Shown: piece by piece, positions 42,349 to 51,211 of the stretch
Position numbering within the stretch: position 1 is the first letter of the stretch
How the letters are laid out: each line of letters opens with the position of its first letter
Assembly (NCBI RefSeq): GCF_008704655.1
Contig: NZ_CP023688.1
Location: forward strand, 8,435,001-8,499,000
Length of the DNA stretch: 64,000 bases
Direction of reading: 5' to 3'
Source: Streptomyces rimosus
Lineage (GTDB): Bacteria > Actinomycetota > Actinomycetes > Streptomycetales > Streptomycetaceae
Notes under the pieces: model-generated
What the model saw: only the letters and a program-made list of their open reading frames with translations
What the model was told of the DNA's origin: nothing
Database searches by the model: none
Position numbers and translations under genes: made by a program

Positions 42349-43008
42349 CTACTCCTCCGCCCGCCGCGCCACCCCCACCACCGTCCACGGCAGAGCGGGA
42401 CCCGGGTCGCGCCGCAGCAGCCGGCCCCGCCGGTACGGCCCGATCGTGAAGCCCGCGGCCCGGATCTCGTCCAGCGGGTCGCGTGCCAGATGACAGTTGC
42501 CCATGAGCAGCGGCCACACCGTACGGTCCAGGGCCTGCTGCACCGCGGCGGGGCCGCGCCTCCGGGAGCGTCCGTGTTCGAGGTAGCGAAGTTCGCCGCC
42601 CGGCCGCAGCACCCGCCGCAGTTCGGACAGCGAGCGCTGCACGTCGCGTACCGAGCACAGCACCAGCGACACCACCGCGGCGTCGAACGCCTCGCTCTTG
42701 ACCGGCAGTGCCTCCGCGGTGGCCGGTACGACGTCCACCGGTATCCCGGCGCGGGCCGCCTCGGTCAGCGCCCGGCGCCGCAACGTGCGTTCCGGCTCGA
42801 TCGCCACCACCTCCGCCACGCTGCGGGGGTAGTGGGCGAAGTTCGCCCCCGTACCCGCGCCGATCTCGATCACCCGGCCCGAGAGCCCGGCCAGCATCTC
42901 GCGCCGCAGGCCCGCGAGCCCGGCGCGGTGGTCCGCGAAGCACGCGTACCAGTGGGCGAAGACCGGGTGGTGCACGATGGCCCGCTCGGCTGTCCTGCGG
43001 TCTGGCAT
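42349..43008 (-). CDS. Class I SAM methyltransferase (METTL7/PmtA-like)
   Basis: 219 residues. Motif I VIEIGAGTGANFAHYP (about 46-61), acidic loop VVAIEPE, motif II-III ALPVKSEAFDAAVVSLVLCSVRD and the post-motif LRPGGELRYLEHGRS. The wording YLEH and the C-terminal WPLLMGNCHLARDPLDEI are typical of phospholipid- or thiol-methylating METTL7-like enzymes. It lies 119 bp downstream of bioD on the same strand, where a bioC would be useful, but it lacks close likeness to BioC. I treat a biotin role as unlikely but not excluded. Confidence 0.85.
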   Translation of the reverse strand: MPDRRTAERAIVHHPVFAHWYACFADHRAGLAGLRREMLAGLSGRVIEIGAGTGANFAHYPRSVAEVVAIEPERTLRRRALTEAARAGIPVDVVPATAEALPVKSEAFDAAVVSLVLCSVRDVQRSLSELRRVLRPGGELRYLEHGRSRRRGPAAVQQALDRTVWPLLMGNCHLARDPLDEIRAAGFTIGPYRRGRLLRRDPGPALPWTVVGVARRAEE

Positions 43009-43127
43009 GGCTGGGTCCCTTCACCGGACGACGTTCGCCGGTTCGAGTGTCCGTCAATGCCGTGCCGCGGTACCACCGTGGGAGCGCGATGCGGGGTGCG
43101 GGCTCACGGGGCGCGCCGGGCGGCGGA

Positions 43128-43814
43128 TTACGCGGTGCCGCCGAGTGCGGGCGCCAGCCAGCCCGGTGCTCGCGTACGGAACTCCTCTGGCGGCAGGCCT
43201 CCCGCTCCCTCCGGAATACGGCCCAGGAGCGGCGCGCCGGCCGCCTCGGGGAAGTCGTCGAGATTGCAGCGGGCGGCGAGGCCGGGCCGCGCGGGCCAGC
43301 TGCCGACGACGATGCCCGGCGACTCGATGCCGTACGAACGCAGGGCGAGCGCCGTCAGCGCCACCGCGTTGAGCGCCCCCAGCCCGGCCTGCGCCACCAC
43401 CAGTACGGGGGATTCGGCCAGGCGCGCCGCGTCGGCGAGGGTCGAGCCCTCGTCGTCGAACCGTACGAGCAGGCCGCCCGCGCCCTCGACCAGGACGAGG
43501 TCGTGCGAGGCCGCCAGTTTGGCCGCGGCCTCGGCGATCTCCTCGGGGCGCACCGGCGGCAGCCCGGCCCGGCGCGCGGCCGTCGCGGGGGCCAACGGCT
43601 CGGGATAGCGGGCCAGTTCGGCCGCGGTGACGCCGGGGCCCGCGAGCCGTACGACCTCCGCGGTGTCACCGGGCTCGTGCGCGGCGACACCGGTCTGGGC
43701 GGGTTTGAGCACCGCAACGGAACGGTCCTGACCGAGCGCCGTGGCGGCGAGCGCCGCCGTGGTCACGGTCTTCCCGATCTCCGTGCAGGTTCCGGTAACG
43801 AACAGCACCGGCAT
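43128..43814 (-). CDS. bioD: ATP-dependent dethiobiotin synthetase
   Basis: 228 residues. BioD closes the ureido ring of dethiobiotin from DAPA, CO2 and ATP. The P-loop variant VTGTCTEIGKT (residues 5-15) and KPAQTGV, LVEGAGGLLVRF (Mg2+/carboxylation site) are present. It is the last of bioB-bioA-bioD, 51 bp after bioA. Start ATG 43814 gives MPVLFVTGT, the family norm. Confidence 0.95.
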   Translation of the reverse strand: MPVLFVTGTCTEIGKTVTTAALAATALGQDRSVAVLKPAQTGVAAHEPGDTAEVVRLAGPGVTAAELARYPEPLAPATAARRAGLPPVRPEEIAEAAAKLAASHDLVLVEGAGGLLVRFDDEGSTLADAARLAESPVLVVAQAGLGALNAVALTALALRSYGIESPGIVVGSWPARPGLAARCNLDDFPEAAGAPLLGRIPEGAGGLPPEEFRTRAPGWLAPALGGTA

Positions 43815-43865
43815 GAGTGGTTCTTCTCCTGTCGTAGAGGTTGTCGTCGCCGTGGTGGGCGCCCC

Positions 43866-45176
43866 TCAGCTCTCCCGGGCCACCGCGCACACCGCCGCGC
43901 AGATCCGCGCGACGTCCTCGTCCCCGGTGATGTACGGCGGCATCGTGTACACCAGGTCGCGGAACGGGCGCAGCCAGACGCCCTCCCGGGCCGCCGCCCG
44001 GGTCGCGGACGCCATGTCCACCTCGTGGTCGAGCTGGACGACGCCGATCGCGCCCAGGACCCGTACGTCCCGTACGCCTTCGAGGGCCGCGGCACCGGCG
44101 AGCCCGTCGCGCAGACCGGCCTCGATCCGCTTGACCTCGCGGGCCCAGTCCTGGGACAACAGCAGGTCCACGGAGGCGTTGGCGACCGCGGCGGCCAGCG
44201 GGTTGCCCATGAAGGTCGGGCCGTGCGCGAGCACCGGCACCTCGCCCCGGGAGATCCCGTCCGCCACCGCCGCCGTGCACAGCGTCGCCGCCATGGTGAG
44301 ATACCCGCCGGTCAGCGCCTTGCCCACGCACATCACATCGGGCGTGACGCCCGCGTGCCCGGCGGCGAACAGCGATCCCGTACGGCCGAAACCGGTGGCG
44401 ATCTCGTCAAGAACGAGCAGAACGCCGTGTTCGTCGCACGCCTCGCGCAGCACCCGCAGATAGGCGGGGGAGTGGAAGGACATGCCGCCCGCGCCCTGGA
44501 CCACCGGCTCCACGATGACCGCCGCAAGCTCGTCGGCGTGCCGGGCGATGAGGTCGCGCAGGTGCGCCTCGTAGGCCGGGTCCGGCGGGGCGTCGAAGCC
44601 CGGCGGCGGCGCGTCGGCGAACAGCTGCTGTGGCAGGGCGCCCTGCCACAGCCCGTGCATGCCGCCCTCCGGGTCGCACACCGACATCGGCTGCCAGGTG
44701 TCGCCGTGGTAGCCGCCGCGCCAGGTCATCAGCCGCTGCTTACGGGGCCGGCCGACCGAGCGCCAGTACTGGAGGCACATCTTCACGGCGACCTCGACCG
44801 ACACCGATCCGGAGTCGGCGAGGAAGACGTGCTCCAGGCCGTCCGGGGAGATCTCCACCAGCCGGGCGGCGAGCCGTACGGCGGGCTCGTGGGTGAGCCC
44901 GCCGAACATCACATGGCTCATCCGGTCCAGCTGGCCGCGCGCGGCGTCGTTGAGCACGGGGTGGTTGTAGCCGTGCACCGCCGACCACCAGGAGGACATT
45001 CCGTCCACCAATTCGGTCCGGCCCTCTACGGGTTCGGTCAGGCGCAGTCGTACGCCGGATGCCGACGCGACGACCAGCGGGTCGGCGCGGCCGGGCATCG
45101 GGCCGTACGGGTGCCAGACGTGCTGCCGGTCGAGCGCCCGCAGTTCGGCGGCGGTCAGCCGGTCGGGCTCAGGCAT
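43866..45176 (-). CDS. bioA: Adenosylmethionine-8-amino-7-oxononanoate aminotransferase
   Basis: 436 residues from ATG 45176. BioA makes DAPA from KAPA using SAM as the amino donor. Class-III aminotransferase motifs: HVWHPYGPM at the start, [53 protein letters not shown] (PLP Asp) and CVGKALTGG with the PLP lysine. The start overlaps the bioB stop by 8 bp, so translation is coupled. The typical length is kept. Confidence 0.95.
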   Translation of the reverse strand: MPEPDRLTAAELRALDRQHVWHPYGPMPGRADPLVVASASGVRLRLTEPVEGRTELVDGMSSWWSAVHGYNHPVLNDAARGQLDRMSHVMFGGLTHEPAVRLAARLVEISPDGLEHVFLADSGSVSVEVAVKMCLQYWRSVGRPRKQRLMTWRGGYHGDTWQPMSVCDPEGGMHGLWQGALPQQLFADAPPPGFDAPPDPAYEAHLRDLIARHADELAAVIVEPVVQGAGGMSFHSPAYLRVLREACDEHGVLLVLDEIATGFGRTGSLFAAGHAGVTPDVMCVGKALTGGYLTMAATLCTAAVADGISRGEVPVLAHGPTFMGNPLAAAVANASVDLLLSQDWAREVKRIEAGLRDGLAGAAALEGVRDVRVLGAIGVVQLDHEVDMASATRAAAREGVWLRPFRDLVYTMPPYITGDEDVARICAAVCAVARES

Positions 45177-46362
45177 TCGGCGGCAGCTCCGTACCCGCGC
45201 CCCGGCGGCGCACGGTGACCAGGTCCGTACGGGCCTTACCGGCGGCCGACGCGTCGGCGCCTTCCTCCGCGACTGTTTCCGGCGCGGCGTCGCCGTCACC
45301 GCACGGCCCGCAGCCGCCGCCCCCGTGCCCGCCGCAGCCGCCGCCCGCGAGCGCGTCCGCGCGGTGCTCCGGCAGCGTGGTGGTGTCCGTGCCCTCGACC
45401 TCGAAGCCCGCGTCCGCGATCATCGCCAGGTCGTCCTTGCCGGCCTGGCCCTCGCTGGTCAGATAGTCACCGAGGAAGATGGAGTTGGCCAGGTGCAGGG
45501 CGAGCGGCTGGAGCGAGCGCAGGTGCACCTCGCGGCCGCCGGCCAGCCGTACCTCCACGTCAGGGCAGACGAAGCGGACCATCGCCAGAATGCGCAGCGC
45601 GCGCTGGGGCGTGAGGTTCCACTCCTTGGCCAGCGGGGTTCCCTCGAACGGGATCAGGAAGTTCACCGGAACCGAGTCCGGGTCCAGCTCGCGCAGCGCG
45701 AAGACCACGTCCACCAGGTCCGCGTCGCTCTCGCCCATGCCCGCGATCAGCCCGGAACAGGCGGACAGGCCCGCCGCCTGCGCCTGCTGCACCGTGTCGA
45801 CCCGGTCGGCGTAGGTGTGGGTGGTGGTGATGTCCCCGTAGGTGGCCTCGGAGGTGTTGAGGTTGTGGTTGTAGGCGTCCGCGCCCGCGGCCCGCAGCCG
45901 GGCCGCCTGCCCTTCCGAGAGCAGGCCCAGGCACGCGCACACCTCGACGCCCTCGTTCTGCTCCTTGATGGCGGCGATCGTCGCCGACACCCGGTCCACG
46001 TCACGGTCCGTCGGGCCCCGGCCGCTGGCCACGATGCACACCCGCTTGGCGCCGCCGGCCACCCCGGCCGCGGCGGCCTCGGACGCCTCCTCCGGCTTGA
46101 GCCAGGTGTACTTGAGGATCTCCGCCTTGGACCCGAGCCGCTGCGAACAGTACGAGCAGTCCTCCGGGCACAGCCCGGACTTCAGGTTGACGAGGTAGTT
46201 CAGCTTCACCCGCCGCCCGAACCACCGGCGGCGCACCTTTCCGGCCGCGGCCACCACGTCGAGCAGGTCGTCGTCGGACGTCGCCAGCACGGCGAGCGCC
46301 TCTTCGCGGGTCGGCGATTCGCGCCGCAGCCCCTTGTCCACCAGCGTTGTCAGCAGATCCAT
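45169..46362 (-). CDS. bioB: Biotin synthase with Cys/His/Gly-rich tail
   Basis: 397 residues from ATG 46362 ([14 protein letters not shown]). BioB is the radical-SAM enzyme that inserts sulfur into dethiobiotin. The radical SAM cluster is CPEDCSYC (Cys65, 69, 72). [15 protein letters not shown] and the second-cluster cysteines and Arg ([24 protein letters not shown]) are intact. The core ends near residue 340; about 55 extra residues carry [17 protein letters not shown] and a charged tail. This extension is not in E. coli BioB but similar tails occur in actinobacteria, from memory. It heads bioB-bioA-bioD and is divergent from bioF. Confidence 0.96.
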   Translation of the reverse strand: MDLLTTLVDKGLRRESPTREEALAVLATSDDDLLDVVAAAGKVRRRWFGRRVKLNYLVNLKSGLCPEDCSYCSQRLGSKAEILKYTWLKPEEASEAAAAGVAGGAKRVCIVASGRGPTDRDVDRVSATIAAIKEQNEGVEVCACLGLLSEGQAARLRAAGADAYNHNLNTSEATYGDITTTHTYADRVDTVQQAQAAGLSACSGLIAGMGESDADLVDVVFALRELDPDSVPVNFLIPFEGTPLAKEWNLTPQRALRILAMVRFVCPDVEVRLAGGREVHLRSLQPLALHLANSIFLGDYLTSEGQAGKDDLAMIADAGFEVEGTDTTTLPEHRADALAGGGCGGHGGGGCGPCGDGDAAPETVAEEGADASAAGKARTDLVTVRRRGAGTELPPNA

Positions 46363-46429
46363 GGCGCTGATCCTGGCGTACGGCCACCGTCCGCGACCAT
46401 GGAGGAACCCAACAAGGGCGCTCTTCAGG

Positions 46430-46449
46430 GGTGTGTGCATGGCCACACC
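46430..46449. promoter_or_regulatory. Dyad between bioB and bioF
   Basis: GGTGTG and CACACC flank an 8-nt spacer. Nearby TAACG occurs twice 11 bp apart (46461-46476 region). The 146-bp gap should hold both promoters and the biotin operator, but neither motif matches a BirA or BioQ consensus known to me. Confidence 0.3.
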
Positions 46450-46508
46450 GTAGGACCCTGTAACGACCGCTAACGTCTATCGACAGCCCACAAACGCGAA
46501 GGAAACCG

Positions 46509-47750
46509 ATGCACCAGGACGACCCCGTTCCGCCGGCGCCCCGCGGCGGGCCGCCACCGCCCTACGACGCGCCGGTGGAACCGGTCGCGGACCGCCGCGG
46601 CGCCGGCGCGCGGACCGCCGCCTTCGGCTGGATCGACGCGGCCCGCGAACAGCGCCGCCGGGCGGGTCTCGTCCGTACCCTCCGGCCCCGGCCGGTCGAG
46701 TCGCCCCTGCTGGACCTGGCGAGCAACGACTACCTCGGCCTGGCGCGGCATCCGGAGGTCACCCGCGGCGCCGCGCAGGCCGCGCACCGCTGGGGCGCGG
46801 GCGCCACCGGCTCGCGCCTGGTGTCCGGCAGCACCGAGCTGCACGCCCGCCTGGAGGCCGAACTCGCCGACTTCTGCGGCTTCGAGGCCGCCCTCGTACT
46901 GTCCTCCGGCTACGCCGCCAACCTCGCCGCCGTCACCGCCCTCGGCGGCCCCGGCGGCCTCATCGTCTCGGACGCGGGCAACCACGCCTCACTCATCGAC
47001 GGCTGCCGGCTCGCCAGGGCCCGCACCGTGGTGGTCCCGCACGCCGACCCCGACGCGGTACGCAAGACCCTGGACGGGCACGACGGCCCGGCACTCGCCG
47101 TCACCGACGCAGTCTTCTCGGTGGACGGCGACGCCGCGCCGCTGCGGTCCCTCGCCGACGGCTGCCGGGCGCACGGCGCGGCCCTGCTCGTCGACGACGC
47201 GCACGGGCTGGGCGTGCTCGGCGACGGAGGGCGCGGCACGCTGCACGCGGCCGGGCTGGCCGGGGACGCGGACGTGGTCGCCACCGCGACCCTGTCGAAG
47301 TCCCTCGGCAGCCAGGGGGGCGTGGTCCTCGGACCGGCCCGGGTCATCGAGCACCTGGTCAACACCGCGCGGACGTTCATCTTCGACACCGGGCTGGCCC
47401 CCGCGGCGGCCGGCGGGGCCCGTACAGCGCTGCGCTTGCTGCGCCGCGAGCCGGAGCGCGCGAGCCGGGCCCGCGAGGTGGCGGACGAACTGCACCAGCG
47501 GCTCACCGAGGCCGGGCTGACGGTCGCCCGCCCGGACGCCGCCGTGGTGTCCGTACGGGCGCCCTCGCCGGAACAGGCCGTCCGGTGGGCCGCGGACTGC
47601 CGCGAAGCGGGCCTCCTGGTCGGCTGCTTCCGCCCGCCGTCCGTACCCGACGGCATCTCCCGGCTCCGGCTGACCGCCCGCGCGGACCTGACCGCGCGGC
47701 AGACGCGGGAAGCGGTCCGCACGATCCTGCGGACCGCGCCGGGCGCCTGA
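46509..47750 (+). CDS. bioF: 8-amino-7-oxononanoate synthase
   Basis: 413 residues. BioF condenses pimeloyl-ACP (or -CoA) with alanine to KAPA. Alpha-oxoamine synthase motifs: LLDLASNDYLGLARHP, GSTELHARLEAELADF, DAGNHASLIDGCRLA, LLVDDAHGLGVLG and ATLSKSLGSQGG with the PLP lysine. A Pro-rich extension of about 35 residues precedes the core, so a later start is possible, but GAAGGAAA lies just before ATG 46509. Divergent from bioBAD: the window holds the four late biotin steps, but neither bioC nor bioH. Confidence 0.95.
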   Translation: MHQDDPVPPAPRGGPPPPYDAPVEPVADRRGAGARTAAFGWIDAAREQRRRAGLVRTLRPRPVESPLLDLASNDYLGLARHPEVTRGAAQAAHRWGAGATGSRLVSGSTELHARLEAELADFCGFEAALVLSSGYAANLAAVTALGGPGGLIVSDAGNHASLIDGCRLARARTVVVPHADPDAVRKTLDGHDGPALAVTDAVFSVDGDAAPLRSLADGCRAHGAALLVDDAHGLGVLGDGGRGTLHAAGLAGDADVVATATLSKSLGSQGGVVLGPARVIEHLVNTARTFIFDTGLAPAAAGGARTALRLLRREPERASRAREVADELHQRLTEAGLTVARPDAAVVSVRAPSPEQAVRWAADCREAGLLVGCFRPPSVPDGISRLRLTARADLTARQTREAVRTILRTAPGA

Positions 47751-47760
47751 GAGGGGTTGG

Positions 47761-47780
47761 CCGCCGGTTTCGTACGGCGG
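47761..47780. terminator. Hairpin between bioF and the convergent DUF397 gene
   Basis: CCGCCG and CGGCGG pair across an 8-nt loop, ten bases after the bioF stop. A modest stem that may serve both directions. Confidence 0.35.
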
Positions 47781-47809
47781 GCCGGTTCACCTCACTTCGC
47801 GGGCCCGTT

Positions 47810-48046
47810 TCACCCCACCTTGGTGAAGCGGTGGTCGGCCAGCCCGCCGACGAAGGACGTCCAGGCGGCGGAGGTGAACAGCAGGGCCGGGCCCGCGGTG
47901 TTCTTCGAGTCGCGCACCGCGAGCAGTCCGGGGCCGATGCGGGCCGTCTCGACGCAGTTGTTCATCCCGGTGCTGCGGCTGCTGCGCCGCCATCGGAGGC
48001 CGGGCCGGACGGTGCGGGGCCGGGCGTGCCCGGACGGGACTGACAT
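47810..48046 (-). CDS. DUF397 small protein of a WhiJ-type cluster
   Basis: 78 residues. The DUF397 pattern is clear: LRWRRSSRSTGMNNCVETAR, then VRDSKNTAGPALLFTSAAWTSFV. In Streptomyces such genes follow an XRE/WhiJ-type regulator and usually neighbour an RsbW-like ATPase, as here. It begins nine bases after the regulator gene, so both share a transcript. The protein may bind the regulator; the family is often described as a toxin- or effector-like partner, unproven here. The N-terminal 17 residues are basic and unlike the core. Confidence 0.9.
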   Translation of the reverse strand: MSVPSGHARPRTVRPGLRWRRSSRSTGMNNCVETARIGPGLLAVRDSKNTAGPALLFTSAAWTSFVGGLADHRFTKVG

Positions 48047-48055
48047 GGTGCCTCC

Positions 48056-48940
48056 TCAGACGCCGGTGCCGGCCCATGAGGTATCGGCGGCCCGGGCGAT
48101 GAATTCCGCTGACTTCTCGCAGGAGAGGGCGCGCCCCCGCAGCGTGTCGAACGCATCGCTGTACGCCCTGAGGTCCTCTTTACGTTCCAAGTAGAGGCTA
48201 CTCGTCAAGTGGTCGAGAACAACCACATCCAAGTCAGAAGTGAGCGGAAAGGAGAAGATAACGAAAGGGCCGGTGATGCCGATGTGCACACCGGCCGCGA
48301 AGGGCAGCACCTGTAGTCGCACATGCGGCAATTGCCCCATGTCCAGAATGTGACGGAGCTGCGCGGCCATCACCCGGGGCGAGGCGATCTCCCGCCGCAG
48401 CACCGCCTCGTCCAGTACCGCCCACAGCTCCAGCGGCCGCGCGCCCCGCAGCACCTCCTGGCGGGCCATGCGCACCTCCACCAGCTCGTCGACCTGCCGC
48501 GCGGGCAGGTCCGACAGCGTCGCGCGGGTCACCGTCCGCGCGTAGTCCGCCGTCTGGAGCAGCCCCGGCACCACCGTCGTCTCCAGCGTGCGCGCCCGCG
48601 ACGCCCCGAACTCCAGGCTGATGAAGTCCCGGTACTCCGGCGGCAACAGGTCCCGGTGGGTGTGCCACCAGCCCCGCCGGGCGGTACCGTCCTGCGCGCC
48701 GCCCCCGCACAGCGCCGCCAGCAGGGCGCGCAGCTCCGCGTCCCGGACGCCGTACACGTCCAGCAGCAGTTCGACGTCGCCCGGTTTCACCCCGCTGCGA
48801 CCGGTCTCGATGCGGCTGACCTTTGACTGGTGCCATCCCGCCCGGCGGGCCGCCTCGTCGCTGGTGAGTCCGGCGAGCGCCCGCTGACGCCGCAATTCGG
48901 CGCCCAGCTTGCGACGGCGTACCACGGGCCCGTGCCCCAT
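48056..48940 (-). CDS. XRE-type regulator with DUF5753 (WhiJ/Scr1 family)
   Basis: 294 residues from ATG 48940, with GGAGG seven bases upstream. Residues about 8-65 are a Cro/CI helix-turn-helix (LGAELRRQRALAGLTSDEAAR, then WHQSKVSRIETGRSG). Residues about 105-285 form DUF5753, the presumed signal or partner domain (EFGASRARTLETTVVPGLLQTADYAR; DEAVLRREIASPRVMAAQLRHIL; SSLYLERKEDLRAY). These regulators hold back sporulation or antibiotic genes until relieved, with a DUF397 partner. The divergent ATPase gene completes the classic trio. Confidence 0.92.
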   Translation of the reverse strand: MGHGPVVRRRKLGAELRRQRALAGLTSDEAARRAGWHQSKVSRIETGRSGVKPGDVELLLDVYGVRDAELRALLAALCGGGAQDGTARRGWWHTHRDLLPPEYRDFISLEFGASRARTLETTVVPGLLQTADYARTVTRATLSDLPARQVDELVEVRMARQEVLRGARPLELWAVLDEAVLRREIASPRVMAAQLRHILDMGQLPHVRLQVLPFAAGVHIGITGPFVIFSFPLTSDLDVVVLDHLTSSLYLERKEDLRAYSDAFDTLRGRALSCEKSAEFIARAADTSWAGTGV

Positions 48941-49241
48941 GCCTGTTCCTCCGTCCCGTTCCGCGAGGCCACCCCGTGCGCGCACCCGGCCCCGGTGGCC
49001 GATTCCGATCCGACAGTGTGCCGCGCAAATACGGTCTCGCGTAGCAGAGTTCACTGCTTCGGGCGACAGATATATGCACATCTTGGTGGATGACCCGTCA
49101 CAGTCGCAGCAGGAGTGGCAGTCTGGCGCACAGCAGCGGTCCGAGGCCGGAGACGAGGGTGCCGAAAAGACCGGAAAGCGTTGGCGGCTTCCTCCGGCGG
49201 CGGGCCGGAGCCGAGCCTCGGTGGGAAAGGGACGGGTCGCG

Positions 49242-49670
49242 ATGGCAGACCACCAGGAATCCTCACTCACTCTGCCCAGCACACCGGCTTCGGTCGCCGA
49301 GGCCCGCAGGTACGTCACGGGCGTCCTCGCCGAATGGGGCCTGCCGGACCGCACGGAGACGGCCGACACCGTGCGCCTGATGGTCTCGGAGCTGGCCACC
49401 AACGCCGTGCAGCACACCTTCGGCCGGTCCCCGGCCTTCACCATCGATGTCCGGCTCGACCGCGACGAGCGGCTGCGCATCGGTGTCACCGACGACCATC
49501 CGCGCTGGCCGAAGCGGCTGCCGGCGGCCGTCCAGCAGGACAACGGGCGCGGCATGGTGATCGTCCGTTTCCTCACGGCGGAGTCCGGCGGGCAGCTGAC
49601 GGTCGAGCCGACGCAAGCCGGGGGCAAGACGGTGTGGATCACGCTGCCGTGGAAGCTGTTCCTTCCGTAG
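49242..49670 (+). CDS. RsbW-like ATP-binding regulatory protein (HATPase)
   Basis: 142 residues from ATG 49242, with GGGAAAGGGACGG upstream. The GHKL fold has N-box SELATNAVQHT, G1 GVTDDHP and G2 NGRGMVIVRFL. Such single-domain proteins act as anti-sigma kinases or partner regulators. The frame is open upstream to ATG 49074 with sensible residues (GKRWRLPPAAGRSRASVGKG), so a longer form of 198 residues is possible; the mixed codon use of that part makes me prefer the short one. It is divergent from the XRE/DUF397 pair. Confidence 0.87.
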   Translation: MADHQESSLTLPSTPASVAEARRYVTGVLAEWGLPDRTETADTVRLMVSELATNAVQHTFGRSPAFTIDVRLDRDERLRIGVTDDHPRWPKRLPAAVQQDNGRGMVIVRFLTAESGGQLTVEPTQAGGKTVWITLPWKLFLP

Positions 49671-49694
49671 CGGCCCGGCCCGCCCCGCGGCACC

Positions 49695-50273
49695 TCACGG
49701 CTTGGCGAGGAAGCGCGGCCTGCGGCGCCGGCCCCCGCCGCACGCACAGCCCACGCCCTCGTCCCGCACCTGCCGGTACGTAGGACTGCTCTCCCGCCCG
49801 CAGCGGGAACAGCGGCACGGCCACGGCTCGTAGGCACCGGGGCAGGGGACGAGCGGCGTGAGCCCGGCCGCGTACATGACGCGTTCGGCGACGGTGGCCG
49901 GTCCGGGGGCGGGCGGCGCCGCGGCGACCGGGGGCACGGCCGAAGCCGCGGTGACGGGAGGAGCGGCAGGCGCGGGCGGGACCGTGGGTGGCGGGGGAGG
50001 CGCGAACGGCGGCGGGGGTACGGGTGCCGCAGAAGGCGCGGGACCGCCCTGTACGGGAGCACCTGGCACAGGACCGCCCGGTACGGGAGCGCCGTCCACC
50101 GCTTCCCCGCCCGCGAGATCGCCCGGATGCCACTGGTGCAGGCAGGAGGCGCACCACCACAGGAGTTCGCCGGCGCCGTAGACCCCCTCGTCCTCCCACA
50201 GCACGTCCGTGCTGCCGCAGGCCGGGCAGGGGGCGGCGGGGGAGCGGCGGCGCAGCAGTCCGCGCAGGTTCAC
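49695..50273 (-). CDS. Double zinc-ribbon protein with a Pro/Ala linker
   Basis: 192 residues from GTG 50273. An N-terminal zinc ribbon (CPACGSTDVLW with WWCASCLHQW), then about 75 disordered residues rich in Pro, Ala, Gly and Val, then a second Cys cluster (CPGAYEPWPCRCSRCGRESS, then GCACGGGRRRRPRF). Zinc ribbons bind nucleic acids or proteins; the basic C-terminus fits nucleic acid. No family name known to me. Translation appears coupled to a 15-residue leader peptide whose stop overlaps this GTG (GTGA). Confidence 0.68.
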   Translation of the reverse strand: MNLRGLLRRRSPAAPCPACGSTDVLWEDEGVYGAGELLWWCASCLHQWHPGDLAGGEAVDGAPVPGGPVPGAPVQGGPAPSAAPVPPPPFAPPPPPTVPPAPAAPPVTAASAVPPVAAAPPAPGPATVAERVMYAAGLTPLVPCPGAYEPWPCRCSRCGRESSPTYRQVRDEGVGCACGGGRRRRPRFLAKP

Positions 50274-50317
50274 GAGTCGGTCCCGGTGTGCGGGGGCTGG
50301 GGCAGGTGCGTGTGCAT
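50270..50317 (-). CDS. 15-residue leader peptide
   Basis: ATG 50317 encodes MHTHLPQPPHTGTDS and stops at 50270, overlapping the GTG of the zinc-ribbon gene by GTGA. GAGGAGA lies six bases upstream, the best ribosome-binding site in this gap, whereas the GTG itself has none. Three His and four Pro in 15 residues suggest ribosome pausing, or simply a coupling device. Confidence 0.5.
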   Translation of the reverse strand: MHTHLPQPPHTGTDS

Positions 50318-50453
50318 GGGTCTCCTCACGTGCTAAGGAGACTCCATCGGTTCGCCGTCGCCAAAGCAAGGACGACCAGGTCACAAAAGATTTCCACCGC
50401 GCGGTGTCCGGCGGCCTCCCGGGGGACCACGGGGGTTCTCCGAGCCGGACGGC

Positions 50454-51026
50454 TCAGGAGGACGAGTCGCGCACCGCCGGCTTGATGTGCCCGTTCCGGT
50501 GCCCCAGTACGCGCGGCAGCAGCGCCCACAGGCCGGCGCACGTCACCAGCGTCACGGCCCCCGCCGTCACGCCCGCGCCGCGCCCCAGCACGACGTCGAC
50601 CACGAGCAGTACGGCACCGGCCAGCGCCAGCGCGAGCACCGCCATGCCGGCCGCCGTCAGACGCGCCGAGACCTCCACGACCAGCCTCTTCGCGCGCCGC
50701 CGGAACAGCACCCGGTGCACCGCCGCCGGCGCCGTGAGCAGCAGCGTCGCCAGCACGGCCAACAGCAACGTACCGACGTAGAAGGCACGTTGCGTGGTGT
50801 CCAGGGACACGAAGCGCGGGGTGAAGGCCAGCGTCAGCAAAAACGCGAACAGGATCTGCACCCCGGTCTGCAGGACGCGCAGTTCCTGGAGCAGTTCGCC
50901 GAAATTGCGGTCGTAGCGCTCCAAAGGCGTCTCGTTGCGGTCCGCGCACACGGCGTACCGGTCGGATCCGGACGGCTGGTGCGATCGGGGCGATGCGTTC
51001 CGGTCGTCTTCGGTGAGGGGGGCCAT
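50454..51026 (-). CDS. DUF6328 membrane protein
   Basis: 190 residues from ATG 51026. After an acidic, polar N-terminus (about 1-50; NETPLERYDRNFGELLQELR), four membrane helices follow (VQILFAFLLTLAFTPRF; AFYVGTLLLAVLATLLLTAP; AAGMAVLALALAGAVLLVV; AGAVTLVTCAGLWALLP). This is the DUF6328 layout (LLQELRVLQTGVQILFAFLL). Function unknown. It is on the same strand as the zinc-ribbon gene with a 136-bp gap. Confidence 0.85.
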   Translation of the reverse strand: MAPLTEDDRNASPRSHQPSGSDRYAVCADRNETPLERYDRNFGELLQELRVLQTGVQILFAFLLTLAFTPRFVSLDTTQRAFYVGTLLLAVLATLLLTAPAAVHRVLFRRRAKRLVVEVSARLTAAGMAVLALALAGAVLLVVDVVLGRGAGVTAGAVTLVTCAGLWALLPRVLGHRNGHIKPAVRDSSS

Positions 51027-51211
51027 TGTGTCCGGGTATCCACCGACGCGTTGAACATTCCTGACGCGCTCATGTGTGTACGGGTGCCCTGACGCGCGTA
51101 CGGGTGCCGGGGCGCGTACCCCGGTACGGGGCCCGGGGCGCACCCGGTCCCGTACGCACGCTGTTTCAGGACAGTTGCAGGCCGTCTACAGGACAGCTCG
51201 GTACGGCCGCG

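Noticed and set aside
42185..43057. Alternative minus-strand frame over the methyltransferase
   Set aside because: Gly/Arg-rich shadow; the 42349-43008 frame carries all methyltransferase motifs.
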